Shown one piece after another: positions 44,955 through 55,400 of a DNA stretch of 64,000 nucleotides. This DNA is from Neocallimastix lanati (nom. inval.) (taxonomy: Eukaryota; Neocallimastigomycota; Neocallimastigomycetes; Neocallimastigales; Neocallimastigaceae), in assembly GCA_016946835.1 (NCBI GenBank), contig JACVTC010000048.1:535001-599000 (forward strand), in the 5' to 3' direction. Every line of letters begins with the position of its first letter. Within the stretch, counting starts at the first letter, position 1. The notes under the pieces are model-generated. The model was not told the origin of the DNA, made no database searches, and saw only the letters and a program-made list of their open reading frames with translations. The position numbers and the translations under genes are program-made.

Positions 44955-45785
44955 AATAACCAAGGTATTGTAGCCCATTCATTGGTACAGAAGTACATTT
45001 CATTTTTATTGGCCCAGTTAAATACATGACAAAGGAAAGCCTTCATTCTAGTTTCAATTAGTGCCATAAATACAATGTCATCTTCAAAGAGACCACTATA
45101 ACAATTTTTTATTTCCAATATTTACACCATATTTCTAATAATTATCTAAAATATCATTTATAAAAAAATTAAATAATATAGAGGATAGTGGAAAAAACTT
45201 GTCTAACTCTTCGATTAATAGGGAATTTGTCAGATAGCATGTTTAGGTAATGAACTTATGATTTGGAAGTAAAATAAAGTATAAAGTTTTGAAATGAAAT
45301 TGAAACCCTTATCTCGTAAATCAAGATGAAATAATTTAGTGAGAATGCTGTAGATGGGAACAGAGTCGTAGTCCTTTTTAAGATTTAGAAAGGCTTCATA
45401 AGTAAATGTACCTTTGAATTTTCTTCTTTGACAAATTTCTCTTATAGAAATATAAAGTCTAATATACTATTCATGATTATGAAAACCGAATTGTTCAGAT
45501 CTTTATAAAATTATGTGCAAAAGGATACTTAGAAATTCTATCAGTAATTATTTTAGTTATAATTATAAGGCCAACATTGATTAGAGAAAACATCTCTATA
45601 ATTACTACAATTGGAAAGATTACTTTTCTTTGAAATAGACACAATGGAAGCAGAGTTCCAGTCATTTGGAAAAGATCCTTCTCAGATTTTACTGAAAACA
45701 ATTTCAAAGTATTTACTTACATCAGGGAATCTTTCACCTAATTCTTTGTTAAAAAAAGTAATAAAGCGGTATTCCAATTAATTTT
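44955..45785 (-). mobile_element. LINE fragment A: central reverse-transcriptase part, decayed
   Basis: The minus strand shows RT pieces in several frames. FEDDIVFMAL stands where the intact copy has FADDIVLCAP. It is followed by text aligning to WAKFNMMNFG as WANKNEMYF, and upstream by LINVGLIIITKIITDRIS, matching LINNDIKLISKIVSKRIS. It lacks both ends and has many stops. Because it overlaps the domain in fragment B, it is a separate insertion. Confidence 0.7.
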
Positions 45786-45789
45786 ATAA

Positions 45790-47443
45790 AGTACTTTTTT
45801 AGTAACAACTACAGTAGTACAGTATTTCTAATATCAGAATAAGAGATTCTATTAGCTATGATTTTTGCTATAATTTTTAATCCATTATTGATAAGAGAGA
45901 TGCCTCGATAGTTATTACAATCTGATGGATCACCCTTTTTATGAATAGAAACTATCGATGCATTATTCCATGATTTTGGGAAATCGTCATTCCAAATACG
46001 ATTGATTAAAGCTTTGAGACATTTAAAGCCAGATGAATATTACTATTATTTTCACTTGATTCTTCTGATTCATTTTTACAAGTAATCAAAGTTTTGAAGA
46101 ATTCCATTGGGATACCATCAGGACTACAAGCTTTAAAGTTAGGAGTGGAGGAGATAGCTTTGCAAATTTCTTCATCGATGATACCTTGGTTAATATCCCA
46201 TTCTTGTTGCCTTGGACTTCCCAAATTCCTTATTGCATCAGAATCTTTCCAGTAATCTTTAGAAAGACTATGACCTGAAGAATCCGACCCTAAGAATTTA
46301 TAATGAGAATGTCAAGCTTTTAATTTTTCATCTGTAGAAGAAAAAGTTCATTATTATAATTTTTAATAGGATGAGAGACCGTAAAAGATTGATTATTTAT
46401 TTTTGCATTCTTTTTAACCCATTTCCATACTTTCGTACTATCATTTTTAAGAGCTAACGAACATTCATATCTAATCCAATATAAATATTTTTTTTTCTAA
46501 ATTCGTTACATTTTTTATAAATTGATTCATATAGTCTGTTGTACGAGTCAACTATTTTAGCAAATTCATTGGAATCATTTTCAGAAACATAACGCTTAAT
46601 TTGTTTGTATTTAATATGCTTTACCTTTTGAAGACAATAAATTTTTCGTGACATTCTAAACATCGCTTTCCTGATTTCTGTTGAAGATGTGATCGATAAA
46701 TCCTTAGCAATGGAATTAGTAATGTTAATGAACTTTTCAATAACACAATCTATTGAAAGTTCTTCATTTCCTATTTCTTCACTAAGAATTTCAAATTTAT
46801 TGTGATAACATATTTCTTTCTTTTGTTCAAGACATTTATACCTATCCCAACTTACAAATTTTTTTGATAACAAAAATGATTCATCTGTGGTAATTTTCTT
46901 ACAATAAACCATGAGAGGTTTATGACCAGATACAGAAGGATAATCAACAAAATAAGCACTTGATATTTTAACCAACATACTTGAGTTGTCTAACGCATGA
47001 TCAATATCTGAATGAATATCTACCTCTTGTCTATGAAATAGGTGAACCATTAATCGTAAGAATAAACCAGTTATCAAGGTTACTATTGGTTAATTTATCT
47101 TGTAAATCAGCGGTACTCATGTTAAAGTCTCCAAGAAGAATAGATGGATTGATTAGTGTGTGATTCTGAAGCCATGTGAAAACTTCTGAAAATGCATATC
47201 GGACTTGTAATGAGTGTTTCTTAGTGGGAATATAAACATTACCAACAGAACATCATTGAATTTAGTAATTCTTTTCACCGACAAAATATTATTCTTGAAT
47301 TTTTTGCATCTAGAATAAATAAATTCCTTCATTTTAGTATTAGTCCATGTGTATATACCACGGATAAAAATCAACCTTGTGTTGTCAATAGATGTTTCAT
47401 AACAGCGAGAACTCCGATGAAATATCTTTTCCATAATGAACAA
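45790..47443 (-). mobile_element. LINE fragment B: N-terminal, endonuclease and early RT part, decayed
   Basis: From 47443 leftwards the copy starts like the intact LINE. MEKIFHRSSRCYE, then NTRLIFIRGIYTW and NNILSVKRITKFNDV align with the intact NTKLLFIRGLRSW and LSVKRIANFNDA. The endonuclease follows in another frame (SDIDHALDN and SGHKPLMVY in place of AIDHAIVND and SDHKPLLI). Then come CKAISSTPNFKACSPDGIP and RT pieces down to about 45800. Frameshifts and stops show it is dead. Divergence from the 49-57 kb copies is strong, so it is an older subfamily. Confidence 0.75.
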
Positions 47444-47855
47444 TAAATTACAAGTTGATAAAAAAATGAAACTAATAAAAACTAAAATACTAAAAACTAA
47501 GAAATTTAAATATAAATATAAATAAAAAATAGAAAAATAGAAAAATAGAAAATAGAAATATTAAAATAATAAAAATAATATGAAGTTTTAATCTTTGTGA
47601 AGTAAAATACATATACAAAATAACACAAAATTAAAAAAAAAAAAACACACAACAGATTTATTACAATGATAATATGTAGAAATTGCATGATATTAATAAT
47701 TATACAACTCCAATGTTACTACATATCCAGTTTAAAACAATATAAAACATCAAGTTCACTTTTTACATTCTTCCAGTATTCCAGTTTTCTCTCTTCATAC
47801 TAGAAGCCACTTTAGAAAGGATAACCATCGATTATCATCAGAATCACAGAAAGCT

Positions 47856-47856
<1 letters not shown>
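47444..47856. other. A+T-rich spacer between LINE copies
   Basis: It is probably the 5' UTR and flank of fragment B plus host DNA. I see no gene. It ends at the T run that is the tail of the next LINE. Confidence 0.4.
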
Positions 47857-47897
<41 letters not shown>

Positions 47898-49581
47898 CAG
47901 GGAAGAGAATACACTTCCAAAACTTTATTAATTTTATTTTAAAAAATACATGTAGGTGAAAAGTACATTTGAAATTAAAAATAAAAAATTTAAAAAATAA
48001 AAAAATAAAAAAGCTCGAAAATACTATGTATTTCGGTAAGTTGTACTATGCGAGAATTTTTCCCTTCCTAACACATAAAAAAGAAATAAAACCTAGAAGT
48101 AACATCTTTAAAATAGATAGTGTGGTCTCCCCGGATTCATCATTTATTGAACTACTAGGGCGAGATTCATCCTTCGTAGAAATAGATGCTGATCCTGTAT
48201 TATCATTATGCCTTATCAGTACGACGTCGACGCTCTTGGATAAGTTTGGTATTTTACAATACCTATCAAATAATAGCTCAAACGAACTACTTATGATAGG
48301 TATTGCTCTTGTTAATAATTCCGCCAAGCCCGCAATTTTTGGAACAGGTGACTCAGATGAACCTTTGAAAAGTAGTTCATTTAATTGTCTCTGTTCCCCA
48401 CTATCGAAATGTAGTTCATTTAAAACTAAAGTCCCACCAAGAAGGGATAAGTATATATAATGATTGATATAATCTTCAAAATTAGAAATAGAGTCATAGG
48501 AAGAAAGAGGATTAAACGCTCTAATCTTCCTAAGGAATAAAACATAGAGATCATCGATGAAATTTAAAGAATTCCATCTAAAAGATGCAAGAGCATCGCA
48601 TTTAAAAATCCAATGTTCAAAAGATTGTTTATCTTCTCCACAACAGGGGCAAGACTTGGACAATCTTCTGAAACTCTACCCATTCTAATAGCAATAGTAG
48701 TATTTTATTTATAATCACAGCATAAACGTATAATCCACGAAAACCCTAAGTTGAATTGGGGATATTTTAAACAAAGCATAATTATAGCTTTATTGTTTGA
48801 GAACTTGTTACAATCGTAATTTTGACCTTTAATACCTTGAAATTTGGCAACTGATTTCCAGTAATGTTCTAAAATATCGTCATATTTTTCACATTTATAT
48901 TTTTTGATTTTTTTATACAGTGTTCTTGATTCTTTAGTCCAGGAATAATGATGCATTTTGGGAATAGATTTAATAAGATCCTTTATAATACAGTTTGATT
49001 TACTCCATTTTGCAAAAGATTTAATCTGTAAGGCTGCGCAGACACCAGCGATAGGAGGAATGCTTAGATCTCGAGATAAAGCATAAGTACTCATAGTAGA
49101 ATTATGTCTAATATAGTCATTGTTTTCTGAACTTGTTTTACCATTTTTAGAGAAGGAGCCGATACACCAAAATAGACCAGTATTAATTAATGTTTGAATT
49201 CTGGCCGTTCTAGATTTGTTTGAACCAAGTAAAGGAGAATAATAAATTACTTTACTAATAACAAACGATTGAAGAACTTTTTTCTTGTATGCAATAGGAA
49301 TAAGTTTATTTAAGAAGAAACGTGTAAATGAAAAAAGGGATTTTCTAACTTTAAAATGCATGTGAGATATAATGTGTTCTAGTAAGAGATCATCAGAAAA
49401 AGGAATACCAAGATAAATATAACTAGAAACTTTAGGAATAGCATTCATTCCTAAATAGAAGGTTGGGTCACTATAGTTTTGAGGAGATTGGAAGTTCATT
49501 GGTTTTATAACCATAGTTGCACATTTTTCAATACCAAAAGTCATTTCATTTAAATTAGCCCCTTATCATTTCGACGTCGAG

Positions 49582-49585
<4 letters not shown>
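47857..49585 (-). mobile_element. LINE copy C: 5'-truncated, distinct subfamily
   Basis: The T run 47857-47894 is the poly-A tail on the minus strand. The body carries the region after the RT: FGIEKCATMVIKPM, then SYIYLGIPFSDDLL, YYSPLLGSNKSRTARIQTLI and SWTKESRTLYKKIKKYKC, all aligning with the intact LINE (FGINKCATMVIRPD, YTYLGIPFDKSL, YFAPLLGSNKTRTNNTQKLI, YTWTKESRTLKRKLEK). A frameshift near 48690 separates this from the zinc knuckle CPCCGEDKQSFEHWIFKC and a different C terminus. The 3' UTR keeps ACATGTATTTT and AATTAATAAAG, as in the other copies. The 5' truncation lies in the RT near 49570. Confidence 0.85.
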
Positions 49586-49616
<31 letters not shown>

Positions 49617-50681
49617 GGCAGCAAACTTGTTTCATCTTTATTAATTAAATAATTGATAAAATACATGTAATAAAAAGAAAAAAAGATAAAAAAATAAACA
49701 AAAAATAAAACACAAAATAAAATAAAATAATGGTATAATATATTCTAGTTTCATTTAATTAATATTTATAAGACTTCACAATGGCATTATTATACTGAAG
49801 TATAATAATTAATTTTGACTTCGCAATGTTAATCATAATTTTAAGATACAAAATTATGATCTTCATTGGTTGCGCTAGCCCTGCTGGCCTGTCTTACTGT
49901 TTCTTCAGCATTGACGCTCTTGGTAGTAGTAGTACGATTCGATTTGAACCTATTGAACAAAGACCATTGCTGGCCAACAGCAATAGGTAAAATCGATTGG
50001 AGAAGTGCCGCAGTAACCACTAAGAACGGAGTATCAGAATAAGCACCTGATTTCATCTGGCACTTAAATAGATCCTTCCATTCCCTTGTACTGTTATTAA
50101 TACTTCGACCTCCAAGAAGGAAATTAAACACTTTTTCACACACACTAGAATCAATATACATATTATTTTCAATACTATTACTAACATTACTAAAAATACT
50201 ATTACTAATATTACTATAAATATTACTATTACTATTATTACTATTACTATTATTACTATTACTATTATCATTATTACTATTAACGATATCATTTGTTAGG
50301 TTGCCACGGTAAAAAGCATTATATAAAAATAAAGTTTTATCATTAACTTTACTACGAATATGATTGAAAAATGGACAATCAATTAACCAATGACTTATCT
50401 ATTGTTTATTACTTTTACAACAGGGACAAAAATTAGGACACATTTGATCTATTATTTTTGTAGCTTTAGCAATTCTAGCATCTAATCTATGTCCGCTTCG
50501 TGCTCTCAATAGCCAATAGAAACCATATGAAAGATCAGGATATTCATAACAAAGTTTTATAAATTTTGAAGTTTCTTCGAATTTGTTTTTGTCATAAAAC
50601 TCAGCTTTAATAGAATTGATTTTCATATCTCTTTTCCAATAAAAATCCTTGATTTTATTATCGTTATTACCTCTTTTCTCT

Positions 50682-50683
<2 letters not shown>
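49586..50683 (-). mobile_element. LINE copy D: 5'-truncated, young
   Basis: The T run 49586-49613 is the tail. The body, starting AACGGCAGCAAACTTG, is almost identical to copies E and F. It is truncated in the C-terminal domain, ending at CTCTTTTCTCTAG. A C-to-T change at 50400 (plus strand) turns the Trp of KQWISHW into a stop, and the ATTACT microsatellite in the Asn/Ser-rich stretch has a different length. It cannot encode an enzyme. The next base begins the tail of copy E. Confidence 0.9.
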
Positions 50684-50727
<44 letters not shown>

Positions 50728-52357
50728 GGCAGCAAACTTGTTTCATCTTTATTAATTAAATATTTGATAAAATACATGTAATAAAATAATAAAAAAAAAA
50801 GATAAAAAAATAAACAAAAAATAAAACACAAAATAAAAATAAAATAATGGTATAATATATTCTAGTTTCATTTAATTAATATTTGTAAGACTTCACAATG
50901 GCATTATTATACTGAAGTATAATAATTAATTTTGACTTCGCAATGTTAATCATAATTTTAAGATACAAAATTATGATCTTCATTGGTTGCGCTAGCCCTG
51001 CTGGCCTGTCTTACTGTTTCTTCAGCATTGACGCTCTTGGTAGTAGTAGTACGATTCGATTTGAACCTATTGAACAAAGACCATTGCTGGCCAACAGCAA
51101 TAGGTAAAATCGATTGGAGAAGTGCCGCAGTAACCACTAAGAACGGAGTATCAGAATAAGCACCTGATTTCATCTGGCACTTAAATAGATCCTTCCATTC
51201 CCTTGTACTGTTATTAATACTTCGACCTCCAAGAAGGAAATTAAACACTTTTTCATACACACTAGAATCAACATACACATTATTTTCAATACTATTACTA
51301 ACATTACTAAAAATACTATTACTAATATTATTATTACTATTATAACTATTACTATTATTACTATTACTATTATCATTATTACTATTAACGATATCATTTG
51401 TTAGGTTGCCACGGTAAAAAGCATTATATAAAAATAAAATTTTATCATTAACTTTACTACGAGTATGATTGAAAAAGGGACAATCAATTAACCAATGACT
51501 TATCCATTGTTTATTACTTTTACAACAGGGACAAAAATTAGGACACATTTGGTCCACTATTTTTGCAGCTTTAGCAATTCTAGCATCTAATCTATATCCG
51601 CTTCGTGCTCTCAATAGCCAATAGAAACCATATGAAAGATCAGGATATTCATAACAAAGTTTTATAAATTTTGAAGTTTCTTCGAATTTGTTTTTGTCAT
51701 AAAACTCAGCTTTAATAGAATTGATTTTCATATCTCTTTTCCAATAAAAATCCTTGATTTTATTATCGTTATTACCTCTTTTCTCTAGTTTACGTTTAAG
51801 AGTTCTACTTTCTTTTGTCCATGTATATTTTCTAGATCTTGGAATATTATTAACTAAATAGGAAATAATACAATTTGAATCTTTCCACTTATCAAAACAT
51901 TTGACTTGAGACAAAGCACATTTAGCTGACAATGGAGGAATATGTAAATCTTTTGAAATAGAATATACATTAATAAATGATTTGGCTTTTTGTATACCTG
52001 CAATCCATCTTAATCCTTTATTAATTAATTTCTGAGTATTATTTGTTCTAGCTTTATTTGAACCAAGTAAAGGCGCAAAGTAAGAGACTTTACTAAGTAC
52101 ATAAGAGTTAATTATAATCTTTTTAAATGGAATAGGAATTTTGGAGTTTGAAAGAAATTTACTAACAGAAAAGAGAGCTTTAGTAACTTTAGAGTTAAGT
52201 AATTTAATAATAGGGTTCAATGATAAGCTTTTATCAAATGGTATACCTAAATAGGTATAACATTTAGTTATTGGGATTGGTTGACCAGCAAGATAAAAAG
52301 TAGGATCTCTTTTATTTTGAAAAAGAGGTGTGTCTGGTCGAATCACCATCGTTGCAC

Positions 52358-52359
<2 letters not shown>
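50684..52359 (-). mobile_element. LINE copy E: 3' part of an older LINE split by copy F
   Basis: The T run 50684-50724 is the tail. The body runs to CATCGTTGCACAC, where copy F's tail begins. The frame 50958-52349 is open (463 codons) and nearly identical to the C-terminal third of the intact ORF. The missing upstream part reappears at 57735-57955 starting at exactly the next base, so E and G are one element cut in two by F. Confidence 0.92.
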
Positions 52360-52400
<41 letters not shown>

Positions 52401-55400
52401 GGCAGCAAACTTGTTTCATCTTTATTAATTAAATATTTGATAAAATACATGTAATAAAATAATAAAAAAAAAAAGATAAAAAAATAAACAAAAAATAAAA
52501 CACAAAATAAAAATAAAATAATGGTATAATATATTCTAGTTTCATTTAATTAATATTTGTAAGACTTCACAAGGGCATTATTATACTGAAGTATAATAAT
52601 TAACTTTGACTTCGCAATGTTAATCATAATTTTAAGATACAAAATTATGATCTTCATTGGTTGCGCTAGCCCTGCTGGCCTGTCTTACTGTTTCTTCAGC
52701 ATTGACGCTCTTGGTAGTAGTAGTACGATTCGATTTGAACCTATTGAACAAAGACCATTGCTGGCCAATAGCAATAGGTATAATCGATTGGAGAAGTGCC
52801 GCAGTAACCACTAAGAACGGAGTATCAGAATAAGCACCTGATTTCATCTGGCACTTAAATAGATCCTTCCATTCCCTTGTACTGTTATTAATACTTCGAC
52901 CTCCAAGAAGGAAATTAAACACTTTTTCACACACACTAGAATCAATATACACATTATTTTCAATACTATTACTAACATTACTAAAAATACTATTACTAAT
53001 ATTATTATTACTATTATAACTATTACTATTATTACTATTACTATTATCATTATTACTATTAACAATATCATTTGTAAGGTTGCCACGGTAAAAAGCATTA
53101 TATAAAAATAAAATTTTATCATTAACTTTACTACGAGTATGATTGAAAAAGGGACAATCAATTAACCAATGACTTATCCATTGTTTATTACTTTTACAAC
53201 AGGGACAAAAATTAGGACACATTTGGTCCACTATTTTTGCAGCTTTAGCAATTCTAGCATCTAATCTATATCCGCTTCGTGCTCTCAATAGCCAATAGAA
53301 ACCATATGAAAGATCAGGATAGTCATAACAAAGTTTTATAAATTTTGATGTTTCTTCGAATTTGTTTTTGTCATAAAACTCAGCTTTAATAGAATTGATT
53401 TTCATATCTCTTTTCCAATAAAAATCCTTGATTTTATTATCGTTATTACCTCTTTTCTCTAGTTTACGTTTAAGAGTTCTACTTTCTTTTGTCCATGTAT
53501 ATTTTCTAGATTTTGGAATATTATTAACTAAATAGGGAATAATACAATTTGAATTTTTCCATTTATCAAAACATTTGACCTGAGACAAAGCACACTTAGC
53601 TGACAATGGAGGAATATGTAAATCTTTTGAAATAGAATATACATTAATAAATGATTTGGCTTTTTGTATACCTGCAATCCATCTTAATCCTTTATTAATT
53701 AATTTCTGAGTATTATTTGTTCTCGTTTTATTCGAACCAAGTAAAGGTGCAAAGTAAGAGACTTTACTAAGTACATAAGAGTTAATTATAATCTTCTTAA
53801 ATGGAATAGGAATTTTGGAATTTGAAAGAAATTTACTAACAGAAAAGAGAGCTTTAGTTACTTTAGAGTTAAGTAATTTAATAATAGGTTTCAACGATAA
53901 GCTTTTATCAAATGGTATACCTAAATAGGTATAACATTTAGTTATTGGAATTGGTTGACCAGCAAGATAAAAAGTAGGATCTCTTTTATTTTGAAAAAGA
54001 GGTGTGTCTGGTCGAATCACCATCGTTGCACACTTATTAATTCCAAAATTCATCATATTAAATTTAGCCCATTCATTTACCTTCTTAAGCATTTTTTTCA
54101 ACTTAGTTCTTGACGGTGCGCATAGAACAATATCATCTGCAAAGAGTCCACCACAACATCTAGATTCGCCTAAAGGAATTCCAAGTTCTGAAACATCATT
54201 AAAAATGTCATTAATAAAAAGATTGAAAAGAATTGGTGATAGTGGACAACCTTGTCTAACTCCTTTCATAATATTAAAAGATTCCGAATATTGATCATCA
54301 ATTTTAACACTAGCTTTGGATGTCAAATATAGATTTTTTATAAATTGATAACATTTACCTCTAATACCTAAAGCATCTAATTTATATAAAATATTACCTA
54401 TTGGAACAGAATCATATGCCTTTTTTAAATCTAGAAAAGCTAGGTAAGTTTCCTTATTATCATTTTTACGCCTTTGACAAATTTCTCGAATTGAAATAAA
54501 TAAACTAACACATTCTTCTTTAGTACGAAATCCAAATTGCTCTGGCCTAATAAAATTATTTTTAAGTCTATATTCTGAAATTCTTTTGGAGACTATTTTC
54601 GAAATGAGTTTAATATCATTGTTAATCAGAGAGATACCTCGATAATTGTCACAATCAGATAGATCATCTCCTTTTTTAGGAATAGATATAATACTTGCTT
54701 CATTCCATGAGCTAGGAAATTCTCCATTCCAAATTCTTGAGTATATCTTCTGTAAACAATTTAAACCAGAAGAAGAATTATTTACTGAATTTTCGTCATC
54801 CGGAGGAATTAAAGCTTTATAAAATTCAATAGGAATTCCATCCGGGCCTGAAGCTTTATAATTTGGAGTAGCCAAAATTGCTTCTCTAATTTCTTCTATA
54901 CTGATGTCTTGATTTATATCCCATTCATTGTGTCTCGTATACCTAATTGTTCCATTGGAAAATTTATTAGACCATTCGATTAATGCATTATTGATATCAG
55001 AATGACTTGAAGCAAGTTTTTTATAGTGATTGTGCCATACTTCTAACTGTTCTTTAGTAGAAGTAGCTAGTTTACCATTTTTGTCCTTTACTGGAGAATT
55101 TGACATATTTTTAAATTTATCTACTTTTGCTGTTGTTTTAAGCCATTTCCAAGCTTTTTTAGGGTTATGAGATTTCATATATTCACATCCTGTATTAATC
55201 CAATGTTGGTATTCAGTTTTCCTATAAATATTACACATATGATGAATAATTTTGCACATTCTATTATATTTATCAATTAATTCTTCAAATTCATCTAAAT
55301 TATGATAAGAACCTCTTCTTTTAATGGATTTATATAATTTCATTTTGAGTTTTTGCAAATTAAATATTTTCTGCGACATATGAAAAAAAGATTTTCGAAC

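Noticed and set aside
47969-48460. 163-codon plus-strand frame
   Set aside because: Antisense shadow of the C terminus of LINE copy C.
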